Below are positions 11,586-22,477 of a stretch of DNA of 35,000 bases, piece by piece (the stretch's first letter is position 1; each line of letters starts with the position of its first letter). The stretch comes from Chromera velia. Lineage: Eukaryota; Sar; Chromeraceae. The notes beneath the pieces are model-generated. The model worked only from the letters and a program-made list of their open reading frames with translations, made no database searches and was not told the origin of the DNA. The stretch lies in the NCBI GenBank assembly GCA_018398765.1, contig JAHBMJ010001683.1, positions 32,317-67,316 on the forward strand, written 5' to 3'. The position numbers and the translations under genes are program-made.

Positions 11586-12470
11586 GCCTGAAGATTTGAT
11601 CCTCTCACCACGTGTCCAGACAGAAGCTTGATTGAACTGTGTATGCAGAGTTCGTAGCAAGGTCAGTCAAAAAGCTGCTGCTTAGCTGTATGCACAGACG
11701 CAGGATTGACTGCAAATTTGGACCTACTGGTGGGCCTGTTACCTCCATCCTACAGATGTACAGGAGAATATGCAGCTATGTCTGTCCCATACCAGTTCTT
11801 TTTTGCCATCGAAGATCCTATAGCTTAATTGAATGCATTGGCGTGCCGAGATCGATCTTGTGCCATGCACTGGCGTCCCGCACAAAGAGTTAATCCCGCA
11901 CAGGTTGCTTGAGGGGCACGTTTCTTGAAGTTTTCGCGGATACAGTTATGCGCATCACTCGAACTTTCCGCGACCGTTGGCACGAACTGTCCGCGATCGT
12001 TCGCACAGAGCTGTTGCATTGCACGTTGCGTGACGGATGGGTGTCGCGATCAGGCTTCACTCGCGCGCGTTACCCTTTGAGCCAGGTCGCGGGGGTGTAC
12101 AGAGCTAGACAAGAACCGAGGCCCTGGGCCCCGGCACTACATGCCCGACCGGGTCCATGCATGTATATTCTTCACAGAGCAAGTCGCAGTGCGCATGTTG
12201 TATCGGTTTTATTCACTTTCATCGACTTTTTTTCAGAAATTACATTCTGTATACACGCATGCATGCATGTTCACATGTATTATTCATAACATATCATATA
12301 TATATATATATATATATATATGCCAGCTCATCGCTTTTATCACGTATAGGTCATATGCCAGCTCCACGTAGAATTCAGTCGATCTCTTCTTCCTTCAAGT
12401 GCAACTTTGCACTGTACTTGGTACAAAAAAGAGCGGAGACGTGCGTCGAAAGGAGAAAAGCAACTCGTGA
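11586..12470. other. Intergenic region upstream of gene C
   Basis: No supported gene. It contains GC-richer sequence around 11880-12140, a TGCATGCA site at 12260-12267 and a (TA)n microsatellite at about 12296-12321. The short ORFs here lack domain-like content. Confidence 0.6.
12260..12267. promoter_or_regulatory. TGCATGCA site upstream of gene C
   Basis: An exact ApiAP2-type octamer about 300 bp upstream of the gene C ATG, nearly the same distance as the palindrome upstream of gene B. The flanking bases extend it as a short GCAT repeat, so part of the signal may be simple sequence. Confidence 0.45.
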
Positions 12471-12478
12471 TATATAAG
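12471..12478 (+). promoter_or_regulatory. TATA box of gene C
   Basis: TATATAAG lies 89 nt upstream of the ATG at 12567. That spacing would give a leader of about 60 nt. Confidence 0.55.
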
Positions 12479-12566
12479 CCTGGCGAAGTTGTGCGGCAGC
12501 CTGTTCGTGTCTTTTTCGACTGCATGCCAGCCACGTTGCCGAAACCCGACCCGCACTACACCGAGA

Positions 12567-15500
12567 ATGTTCCCCGGGAGGACACTGCTGTTAGCGGTGT
12601 GTTTAGTGAGCCTCGGTGCTCTGGGAGAAGGCCCCGTATCTGGCACAGAGGGGCAGGGGGCATCTCTGACTCCCTCAGCCCTGCAGAGGTGCTACAGGAC
12701 CCAGGCAGAAGCCCTCGGCATTGAGTTCAAGCTGACAGAAGAAGACTTTGTCGCCTTCACAGACAGAGTCAACTCCCTTGGCCCTGCTGCCGTTCTCATT
12801 GCCAGAGCGTGTGAGCACATGGATGCCTCACGATTGCGACGCTTGATGGGAAAGGCCGCTGTCGGTGCTCAGTCTCACGGACCAGCGAAACGGAAACTTC
12901 AGCAGAGAGAGTTTGCTGGTGCAGTGCCTGAATATCCGACTGTAGCAGAGGTCAGTGCAAAGCCTGCAGCAGAGACTGTTTTGGAAAGAGATGCAGAAAT
13001 GCAGAGTGACCAGTGCACGACAAGAGAAAGGAGACGGCATGAAGACTATATGGTCACTTTGCGGCGACACGTGCATGCGGACAGCGAGCCAAGCGGACGA
13101 CTCGAAACAAGACCTGCCAGACAGCTAGTCAGACTCACCGTATCAGATGCGAAACTGGGGCACAATCGTACACGTTGAAGACATCACAGTTGGAGTGCCA
13201 GACAAATACCTGTTTAGCAGCAAATGCAGGCAGAAGAGCATAGAGACCAGCAGCTGTCAGAAAGACAGACACACGACAGACAGCAAGACAGGCAAAAAAG
13301 AAGTAAATAAATAAGATCACAGGCAGGTAAGCAGACATGGGATCCAGGTGTCGGCCTGATGTGCACACTTACACCCAAAGCTTGAGCAACCGATGATTGT
13401 GTCTCGAATTTCTGACTGCGTCTATCCCCGTACGCAGGTTGCATCCTTCTACAACATCTCCTCAGCCACCGACGCGCAGGAGACCCGTGATTTTATTCCC
13501 AAAACTTTTGGCCTGTCCGATTTCGGTCTCGAAGGATTTGACGTCACGAAGCCTTCCATTCCCCAGGTGGTGCAGTCAATTTTTTCGAACGAGTCCAGAA
13601 ATGATTTACCCTCCGAGGCCAATTTTGAGGGCCTCGAACAATACTCAGGAGCCGATCTTTCGGGGCTTCTGAATGATACCGAAGGATCCAGCGGCCCAAC
13701 AGACGATATCATCAACTTTCAAATCGTTGTGGAATATCCCGAAATTAATATTCCACGAACGCGATTCATTGCTGCATTTGAGCCCGTTGAGCAGAGAGAC
13801 CCGGAACAATTCACAATCAGCGTACTTCTTCCCGAGCTGTCCTATCAGCTTCCCGACTATGTTATCACCAGTCGCGACTTATTTGGGAATTCGATCTCTG
13901 CAGCAGATTCCAAGTCAACGGGAGACATTCGATTGACAGACCTCTTCCAAACGTTGGCAGAGAAGGTGGAGGAGGCAAGCGCTGCTGCAGGTGGAGAGGT
14001 ACGAAACGCAACCAACGAGACTTTGTCCAACGCAAGTCCGAGTCTTCGAAGAGTTGTGGATGTTTTGAAGAACACCACGGTGGAACTCTCGATCGCCTCC
14101 GGAGAGTCCCTCGAGTGCGCTGCTGACTTCTCTTTGACCTCGTCAGGTTGCAGCAAGGTGGGCTTGCGTGTGTGTGTGTGTGTGTGGACTTACTGGTTCA
14201 GGGCACAGAAGGACAAGAGCACGCCTTTGATGAGGAGGTAATCTAGTCTGCAGGGCAGCAGGCCACTTCTGCAGAACGAAACTTCGCCCTAGCGTTTTGT
14301 GATGCTCTGTCAAAAAGACGGAAGGAAGGACAGAAGCAGGGTCGACTGAAGGCGTGTGCATTCCCATCGGCATTCCCATCTAAAACATAGGTGCGCACGT
14401 AGAGAGGGAAGGGGTGAGGGAGGGAAACACATACGCACATGCCATGCTTGTTCAGTAATGCGTTACCCTGACATGTGCTGTGACAGCCAAAACCTTCAAT
14501 TCTCCGTTTCCGTTACACAGCCACTTACCTGGTTTTTTTCTCTCCTTCTGTCACAGGTTCTGGATTCGACCGTCTGTTTCCAAAAGACTCAGCAGCCCCT
14601 GACGACTGTGGAGAGGAGTGCCTCAATGGGGCTCTAATGGAACGGTGGGATGGGAGGGGAGGGGGGAAGGGGGATACATGGACGGTGGGAGGTGTGATGC
14701 ATCCTTTAATCTGATGAGACGCGAACACTTGAGCGTGTCCATCGCGCAAAACACAAACTCTGACAACTCCTCCATGCGCCCAGACATGAGAGAGAGAGAG
14801 AGATGCGCTTTTCCGTCTCGTGGTGTCCTCCTTACTGCGTGCCTGTCGGATTCTTCATCTCTCTTTGTTTTGTTTCGGTACCCTGTTTCGGTCTGTATCC
14901 CTGGGCCTCTCTCAGCATTGTGTGCAAACGCCATCAATCAACCCCAACCCAACAAGCCGTTTGCTTGCTTGCTTGCTTGCTTGCAGGTGCGACACCCAAT
15001 TTGAGACAGACGACATGTACTCCCTGGTGGCTGCCAAGTTGCTCGTGCAGGCTGCCGAGGTCATCTGCAGAGTCGCCCCTACTCTTGGGTCTGTGGACGT
15101 GAACCCTATCTGCCTGGTGGTCAAACCGCTCCCTTTATTGACCTACAGGTTCGCGGAGCTGCACACTCGGCAGTGCTCCATGCAGGACACAGCGGTGGAC
15201 TCTGCAGAAATCAGGGCAGCCCTTGAGAACTCGGAGAGAATTCTTGAGGGGGTTCATCAGCTAGTGGAGACGGTAGGTCGGTTAGTTACATTGTCTTCTT
15301 TCTTTTTCTTCTTTCTTTTGGTGTTCTCCTAAGCTGTTGGAGATACGGAGATGATTGGGCCTTTTCTGTTTTTTTTTTTTTTTAAATTTCTGCCTCATGA
15401 GACAGACATGTAGACTCTCAGGAATTTCCGATTGGTCCATCAAAACCAATTTTCGTGCATCTCAAGATTGATCTGCATCTTCTTATTCAACAAGATCCGG

Positions 15501-16845
15501 CGCACATTCAGGAGACACTAAGCTGTATGGAAGTCAAGCACTCAGAACAGCAGCAGAAGCGCCTCAAGTTACAGTTGTCCTGGCTGCATGTCTGATTCGC
15601 GTCCCCTGTCGGTCGGTCCATTTTCTTTTCCAATCGCAGGCAAAGGAGCAGCACGCTGCCACACGTGCAGCTACTCCCATGGAGGTCAGCAGAAAGGCAG
15701 AGAGACAGGCAGAAGCTCATGGTGGCCGGTTTGTGGGGCACACTGGCGGCGTGGGAAGGGAAGGGCATGCAGGCAATGCAGGTTGAAGGAAGCAAGTGCA
15801 TGTGTCGGTTGCTCTGCTTTGGCATCGACTTAATTTTAAAGACAAAGAAAGAATCAAGAGTCTCTTAGAAGACACATGGCTGCATGAAAGGTCTTGTTGA
15901 ATTTTCTCCACACCGAACAGATCAGGGGCACAGCAAGCGGGGAGATAGGCGACAGGCAAAACACCGGGAAAGGGATAGAAAGAGCCCTGTGGTTTGGTCA
16001 GTAGACATCTGATGAGCTGGCCGGTGAATCATTGATCCCACCAGTCTGGAATCATTGTCCTGTCTGAAGTCTTTGAATTGACTTCATCGAAGCCACTGTC
16101 CTGTCTGAAGTCTTTGAATTGACTTCATCGAAGCCACTGTCTTGAGAAAGACCGTCCTGAAGAGAGAGGGAGTCAAACGAAGCGTCATGCTTTGAAGACT
16201 CGATCTTTCAAGCACGCCTTCTTGTTCCTCCCCTTTCCTTTCATTTCTTCTGATCTGCAGGCGGAGGAGCAAGATCCCCTTCTTGCCATTGAGACGAATA
16301 TCACCAAGGGCGCCTCATCGAAGGGTCAAGGCGAATACGAAGAAGAGAAAGAGAGTCTGCTGAAGGGGTTGCAGCCTTCGGAAGAAACTGTAGAAGAGCT
16401 TGCAGACCCCAAAGTCGCTGAAGAGATTGACACAAAGAGGCTGCGAGAAATCCGGGAGGTCTACCGTTCCTTCGTTCGCAAGCGGAGAGAGAAGGGTGAG
16501 CAATGGAAGGAGGAATTGGGAGACATAGAGGAGTCTCTGCGCATCACACGACGTCTCCTCATAACCCCTCCGGAGGCGATACGCGACTCTCCCGACCTTG
16601 TCGCTTCCGGGTGCTCTGAAGGGGGATCCGATCCTTCCTCAAAGGACCCGAGTTTCTTTTCTGGGTTGGGGAAGATTGGGGAGATGATGGGAGGGGCCCT
16701 GAACATTGGAGACTTGGCAAAGCCTTTCATAGGGGGGGATGACTCTCCCAAACCTCCAACGAATCCAAAGGGATCCTGTCCACCTCCTGCTTTGAATCTT
16801 TGCGAGGCAAGCACAGAGCGGCTCTGCAGCAAGGTGTCCCAGTAA
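12567..16845 (+). CDS. Gene C: secreted-family protein, complete, five exons
   Basis: Exons 12567-12950, 13438-14146, 14557-14644, 14987-15272, 16261-16845 give 2,052 nt, 683 residues and stop TAA. Junction phases are 0, 1, 2 and 0. The ATG at 12567 opens a clear signal peptide (about 1-22). An N-terminal domain has Cys42 and Cys82, with spacing close to gene B (34/78), then AVPEYPTVAEV and TFGLSDFGLEGF. A long middle part has many N-glycosylation sites (NES, NDT, NAT, NET, NTT). Next come SGFDRLFP, a helix with AAEVICRV, NPICLVV, AELHTRQC and AEIRAALENSERILEGV. The last exon encodes a charged, probably helical region (about 515-590), then CPPPALNLC and ERLC near the end. The second donor (CAG/GTTGCA at 14147) is weak and was chosen because only it restores GSGFDRLFP. 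There is no membrane segment after the signal peptide. Function unknown. Confidence 0.78.
16056..16141 (+). repeat. 41-bp tandem duplication in gene C intron 4
   Basis: Two identical head-to-tail 41-bp copies (16056-16096 and 16097-16137). Each contains GAAGTCTTTGAATTGACTTC, whose outer six bases are self-complementary, so each copy can form a small hairpin. It lies about 120 bp before the acceptor of the last exon. Confidence 0.85.
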
Positions 16846-18310
16846 ACACTCGATTCGTCGATCTGCAATGAATCTGACCAACAAAGAAAAGGGGATCGAG
16901 GGCCTCGATTGTGGCTTGGTCGAGCATGCGCTTTCAGTCAAGACGCATGCACGCCAAAACGTAGACCCAGACATCCCCACACAATTGATAACTTTATGAT
17001 ATCTCATGTACACACATGATCGAATTCCACTATGAAAAAAGTGCGATACAGCCCCTCGGTATTGGCGTTCCCGTCTGCAACCTCCAGATGCATCCTTCTC
17101 TCAGTTAGAATCGACACTGTATTTGAAAGAATGTTGATGTGATTGAATAATTTGAATTCGATTCATAAAAAAAAGAACACCTATCAGTATTTGATTGAGT
17201 GGGCTTAACGTGGGCCTAAACGTGGCTTTATCATAAATACAATGAATTGTCATATATTTTTGCATACCTATATCTATTTAGTTATATATACTCTCCTAAT
17301 ATGTACTCTCTTTCTTTCTGTTTTTTATAATTTTATTTTTTTATGAAAAAACATTTTCAATTATAGTTTGATAAGTTCGTATGTTTGTCGAACAGTTTGT
17401 CAGTCTGACACTGAGCCATTCCAGAAACTAAGATAAAAAAATGAATTCCTGTAGAAATTGAAGGGAACAGACCCAATCACATCACAGAAAAAATATAAAA
17501 ACCTTAGAATTTTTTATCACTGGCAGTGCATGTTAGAGAGTGTGAAGTTATAACTTGGCCAGTCCAGAAAATATCCAAAGATTACTAAAAATCTTCAAGA
17601 AATGCAAGCCGTGAGATGCGCAGTAACTATAGGGGTCAGATCGATATCAGGCTTAATTTGCATGCTCCTGGCGCTCCGGTCTACTCCGGTCATTCATCTT
17701 ATATAGTGTATCAATATAACTTTAATATGACGATCCGTACAATTAAAAACATTATTTTTACAGAATACTTACCTTTAGGTGAGTGTCAAGTTCACTGCCA
17801 ACGGTCAATACTTTAAAATTTTTAGTATGCCGAACTTTTATATAAATTTCCAAGATTTAAGTCCCGCGGGTTTACCCGCGAACCGTAGTATGCTGGGACG
17901 TGCTATGAAGTTAGTATAAAAGGCCCGAAGCTCAATAAAAAGATTTATCTATGCCTCAAAGAACTTTAACTTACTTCAACTTAGTGATACTCTAGGATAC
18001 ATGCATGATGATCGAGTTTTTTTTTTAAATTGAGGTTTTTGTTATGGATGGCGCGTCCTAGCGCGTCCCCATATATGAAGGGCGGATCTAGGCGGATCAA
18101 GCCCAGTCTGTCTAAAGGTTCCGCTAGCTTTTTCCTGTTAGTCTCGATTCTAGGAGCAAGCTTTACTTTAGGATACTCCTGTATAAGAGATAATAAGAGA
18201 TGCGTGCACCACCTATCCATCTAACACGTATTTAATATATCGATATACAACGAGACCTGCGAGCTGCATGCCCTATACAAGGGCGCACAAACTTAATTCT
18301 CACTCTTACC
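16846..18310. other. Intergenic region, largely AT-rich
   Basis: No supported gene. Bases about 17100-17850 are AT-rich. A short perfect hairpin, CGCGGGT-tt-ACCCGCG, lies at about 17866-17881. Bases 18040-18180 contain GC-richer sequence with repeated GCGCGTCC and GGCGGATC words. The short ORFs on either strand do not look like real proteins. Confidence 0.6.
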
Positions 18311-18334
18311 TTCGCGCGCGCGAATGCGCGCGAA
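18311..18334. repeat. GC-rich perfect inverted repeat upstream of gene D
   Basis: TTCGCGCGC and GCGCGCGAA form a nine-base-pair stem around a six-base loop. It sits in otherwise AT-rich DNA, about 95 bp upstream of the TATA box of gene D. Confidence 0.75.
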
Positions 18335-18369
18335 CAAAATTGTCTACGATCCGGCATATCATGCACACA

Positions 18370-18381
18370 TGCATGCATGCA
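18370..18381. promoter_or_regulatory. Overlapping TGCATGCA sites upstream of gene D
   Basis: TGCATGCATGCA holds two overlapping octamers, and a further TGCATGCA lies at 18419-18426. They bracket the TATA-like element at 18406-18413. Confidence 0.45.
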
Positions 18382-18405
18382 GATTTCATTTAATTGAAGA
18401 CCGGT

Positions 18406-18413
18406 TATATAAA
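18406..18413 (+). promoter_or_regulatory. TATA box of gene D
   Basis: TATATAAA. A start site about 30 bp downstream would make the in-frame ATG at 18476 the first ATG in the message. This is the main reason for preferring that start over 18422, which is too close, and over 18647. Confidence 0.45.
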
Positions 18414-18475
18414 TTTAATGCATGCAGTTAATCTATATGTATATATACGTCTCTTTCTTTAATTTGCAACTCTCG

Positions 18476-20332
18476 ATGATCAGATCAGATCCATCTGAGT
18501 CTCTCTTTGTGCTCTCCTCTCAGACCAATCTGTCTGTACAGTCAAGGGCGGCATTGGGTTCCTCCAATTTTCAGAGACCTTTTTGTGGCCAGTGGTGGCC
18601 CAAGAATCTCAGTATTACGATATATATCAATCCCAGAAACAGCGCAATGGTGGAGTCTACTCCGCTAGCTTTGCTCCGGAAGCCTCCCGTCTTTGACGAG
18701 TGCGTCCGTACCTCGGAAATTCATGTCACGGCTGATCAGTCTGATTTGCTGGACATGCGGTCAGTCATCGAAAAGAGCGCAGCTGTAGCACAAATGAGCG
18801 CAAAATCAGCACATGCAGAAGAGACCCGAAACGCCACAGGCAGTGCAGTCAATGCCACAACCCAGCAAGCGTCCGATCAAAAGTCCGAGTCCGCAATACC
18901 GACACGCAAAGTCGCTTACTGTGTGGTCGAAACGGGAAGACCCCTCGTGACAGAAGGGAATGAACAGGCAGTCACTGCACCTGAGACACGCTTGAGCGGT
19001 TGTCATGCTCTGCTGATGTCTGTGCCGCTCGGAGGGACAAAGGAGCTTGTCTGGAGCTTTCTGGACGCTTTAGAACAAGTTCCTGATCTGCCTCAGAACC
19101 TCAAAATCATCTGTGTGGACCGCCCCACTGCAGGTGACACCGACCCTGCCCCCCCCATACCCAGTCAGCAGTTACTGAAACAAAACTCCGACTTCATAGT
19201 CGAAACATGCCCCCAAACAGATAGTGAGGGTCTGCAAACAGGGCGCGGTGTGTCAACTGAGGTCTATAATCGTGCTACCTGGCGTTTGTATGTGTCGGTG
19301 CGAGATGCACTTGAAGTATTGCTCGCAGAGGGTGTGAGCAGCGTCCACGTTCTCGGCAAGTGCCTTGGACACCCCCAGGCAGCAGCCTTTTGTCATCTTT
19401 TCGAAAAGATCACGGAAGGCTCTGCACCCGAGCTGCGCCCCCAACTCCTCTTGCCCCTCACATTGATCACTCCGTGGGCTTCCTGTCAGAAGAAGCCGCC
19501 GTCGTTGTTCACTCTGCAGGGAATGAGCCACTTCGCTGGCTCACAGCTGGGCGAAACAGTTCGAGGGGGGGTGGTCGGAGCACTCGGCGCTCTAGGCGGC
19601 GGGCTCATCAGCAGCATCGCACACTCAATGCCGCAGCCGCTAGCCTACGAGAAGCTGATGAAGAAGGAGCTTGTGCCTGAAGAGTTTGGGCAGTTCGACG
19701 AGGCGAATTTTCGGGACTTCTCGAGGCATGATGATCACGGTCTCATCGTCCGTATCCTCGCCGGTTCAGCCAAGGCACAGAGTGTCGACTTAGCCTACGG
19801 TTGTGACCCTCAGTGGATGGATGCGTTCGTTGGCCCCCTGGTTCGCAGTCAAAAGGGAGGTCATCTGGGTGGAGACAGTAGGAGAACTTTGGAAAAAATC
19901 GAAACAACCATTGCCGACCTCTTTTGTAGTTGCCCTCCCGAATTTCAGTCGCCCTCAGTACCACAACGTTTCCAGGCGTACATGCACTCCGCTGCAACGG
20001 TCTACCGCACTCAAGCCGGCTCTTGGGTTCGAATTTGGGGAGCTGTGGAGGACAAAATGGTCCGCAAGGAGGTCATGAAATGGACCATGCGAGAGTATGG
20101 TCTCACAGGCACCAGCCTCCACTGCGATGGTCTTGGTGAGGGGGGTGGTGCATCATCACCGGAGTGCGATTTTCCGATGGTGAAAGAGGCCTCACGCAAC
20201 GGTTTGTTGATGGGTGGTGGACCAATGAGGGATGCATGGCTGTCTCGGGCGGTGCTCAGAGACCTTGCACAGTCGTTTTCTTGTTGGAAACGGGACAATC
20301 GAGATGGAATCGTGTTTCAGCCGTCAAAGTAG
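18476..20332 (+). CDS. Gene D: intronless alpha/beta-hydrolase-like protein with Cys at the nucleophile position
   Basis: A single open frame, 618 residues from the ATG at 18476 or 561 from the ATG at 18647 (numbering below uses 18647). The pattern fits the alpha/beta-hydrolase fold: a beta strand and turn LLMSVPLGG (122-130) as oxyanion-loop region, strand LKIICVDRP (152-160), then HVLGKCLGHPQAAAF (234-248) at the nucleophile elbow, a strand LTLITPW, an inserted lid-like helical region (about 285-450), IWGAVEDKMV (463-472) with Asp469 as candidate acid, and His492 as candidate base. The elbow reads G-x-C-x-G where most family members have Ser; dienelactone hydrolases also use Cys. No signal peptide or membrane segment is evident. 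It is the only intronless gene in the window. Substrate unknown; the hydrolase call rests on motif order only. Confidence 0.65.
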   Translation: MIRSDPSESLFVLSSQTNLSVQSRAALGSSNFQRPFCGQWWPKNLSITIYINPRNSAMVESTPLALLRKPPVFDECVRTSEIHVTADQSDLLDMRSVIEKSAAVAQMSAKSAHAEETRNATGSAVNATTQQASDQKSESAIPTRKVAYCVVETGRPLVTEGNEQAVTAPETRLSGCHALLMSVPLGGTKELVWSFLDALEQVPDLPQNLKIICVDRPTAGDTDPAPPIPSQQLLKQNSDFIVETCPQTDSEGLQTGRGVSTEVYNRATWRLYVSVRDALEVLLAEGVSSVHVLGKCLGHPQAAAFCHLFEKITEGSAPELRPQLLLPLTLITPWASCQKKPPSLFTLQGMSHFAGSQLGETVRGGVVGALGALGGGLISSIAHSMPQPLAYEKLMKKELVPEEFGQFDEANFRDFSRHDDHGLIVRILAGSAKAQSVDLAYGCDPQWMDAFVGPLVRSQKGGHLGGDSRRTLEKIETTIADLFCSCPPEFQSPSVPQRFQAYMHSAATVYRTQAGSWVRIWGAVEDKMVRKEVMKWTMREYGLTGTSLHCDGLGEGGGASSPECDFPMVKEASRNGLLMGGGPMRDAWLSRAVLRDLAQSFSCWKRDNRDGIVFQPSK

Positions 20333-22477
20333 GCCACAAAATGTTCTGAGTACAAAAAATGACTTTAAAAGTCAACGTTTTGACTGTCATTCCCATTGTT
20401 CTAAACATAGTTCGGCTTTCTACAGTCATATAAGGTCAATCAAATTGCTACAAATTACATTTTCTTCGCAATATATCCGATCGAGTCTATAGTAATGTAC
20501 TATCTAATAATGTATTTGGTATTTTACTGTATGTAAAAGTCACGAAACGTACTTTGATAGCTATAGTTTGATACATCTACATACATCTTTATAATCAAAG
20601 TGAACTGTTGTTACTGCCTTGTACGTTAGCTCGTGCGTTACGTCCGAACGGTAGACGCCTACTAGGACACGTATTCACAGGCCGATGGCGATGACATATA
20701 ATAATGATGATGACGATATAATGGAAATTGAAGCCTGACTAGGCTAGGCCTATATATAAACAGTGTATTAAACATATAGCTAAGTGTAGAGTAGACTTAC
20801 CTGGGTTAAATACTAGGTTAGTAAATATCGGCCTAAATACAAATAATTTAGTATAAGATGCAATTTTCATAAAAAAAACCTAACTATAGCAACCTTGCCA
20901 ACGATAGATATATATAGAGAGAGAGAGAAAAAAAAAGTGTAAAAAAAGTACCTATATAGGTGATGTACGTATTTTATTTATAGTTTATGGCTATAAGTTC
21001 AGGGATGCTGATACAGATGACAATGTCACAATGTATATAAAGGAATTAAATAAGTCACTGTGACATGCATGTAACCACTGGAGCGCTTTGATGCGTTCCA
21101 CATAAGCTACCCCTACCCTCCTCCCCGCCCGCGAGGGAATGCACGCATGCACTTGAGCAAGTGGAAAGATCGACGCGCGACGTCGAGACTTGATCAATCG
21201 AAACCGATCCCTTCCCTAACCCGCTGCTTTCAAAACTCCCTCCCTCAACGATCGCGATCCATGCAGGCAGCTGGCACGCTACAGGTGGGCACTGTTTGCC
21301 CCCTTCCTTAGCCTCCTTCTGATTTCTGACAGTCTGATCGATGACTCAGTGAGTGGCTGGGTGGGTGGATGAGAGAGACAGGTAGGACGTGGGCAGACAG
21401 ATCGAGAGCGTCGTGCGTGCGTCGGCAGTTCAAGTGAGTTGGTCCCGACTGTATGGAAACTGTCGGTGGACCGTTGGACGGATGGATGAAGTGTGAATGA
21501 AGGTCGGCTCGTGTCTGTGGACGTTACGCACGCACATGCACTCTCATGCACAGACAGGCAGATGCACATGGAAGCAACGCATGTATGCATGGGACCACCT
21601 ATGAATCTAACGAGCAAACATAAATGAATGAACGGATGCATCTAGAGGCAAGGCAAGCAGACTGAAGAACCGACACGCATTTGGAATGTCATGGCATCAA
21701 TCACGCTCACCCATGCACAAACTGAAGGAGGAAGGAAGGAAGCATTCGTTCATTCAGTCATTGAAAAAGATTAGTCCGTCGAGTGCCCTGCTTGGAGGAG
21801 CACCGAGGAGAAGTGAAGGAAATGAAATGAAAGGAATCGATACAAAAATCATCCTCCAGCTCAGCTCCCTTCCCGTCTTGCCTTTTCCCTCTCTGCTTTC
21901 TTTCTTTTCTCACTCTCGCTTTTCTTGAATCTCTCTAGTTCCACTGGACTCCCGGAAGAAAAAGAGATTCTGGCGTGTGAAGTGAAGAGGGGCCCTGCAA
22001 CCTGACTGTGAAATTCACTCACTCACTCACGCAAGCAAGGTGCACACAGAGAATGAATACAGATGAAAACCACAGACAAACAGGAATGAATGAATGAATG
22101 AATAAATCCAAATCCCTCCCGACAACCTTGACCAAATCGATCGATCATTCATTCCTTCCCATTCTTGCTCCCTTTTTGCTCCAGAGCCTATATGACTGAA
22201 AGTCAGATCAGACAACACATACCGCTTACATCCCTTCCCTTCCCCCCCCCTTCAACCCAAACGACTACGTGCTGCCCTCTGGCAACCACGCATACGCATT
22301 CATTCACTCAATCAATCACTCTCTGCAGTTCCCTCTTATCCCTTCTCACTCTCTCCTTTCGAAACCCCCTTTTCTTGCCATTTCCCCCTCCCTTCCCTTC
22401 TTTCCCAATCGAAATCTCCCCCAGCGAGCCAGCTCTGAACAGAGGCCGCCGGGTCGCTACAGGTCCCCATTTCCCTT
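20333..22477. other. Intergenic region between gene D and the MAP kinase 3' end
   Basis: No supported gene. Bases 20340-21060 are AT-rich, with GA and TA microsatellite tracts near 20900-20940. Bases 21100-22470 are GC-richer and full of short tetranucleotide repeats (ACTC near 22016, GAATGAAT near 22085) and C/T-rich tracts. Part of the right side is probably the 3' UTR of the kinase gene. Confidence 0.6.

Noticed and set aside
12489..12566. Longer N-terminus of gene C
   Set aside because: It would start at TTG and hide the clear signal peptide that begins at the ATG at 12567.
17616..17816. Small ORF (66 codons)
   Set aside because: AT-rich region, no family resemblance, no promoter or splice support.
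20023..20036. B-box-like GGTTCGAATTT
   Set aside because: It lies inside the coding sequence of gene D with no A-box or cloverleaf around it.
21279..21641. Minus-strand Cys/His/Ser-rich ORF
   Set aside because: Composition follows the local simple repeats; no domain or splice context.
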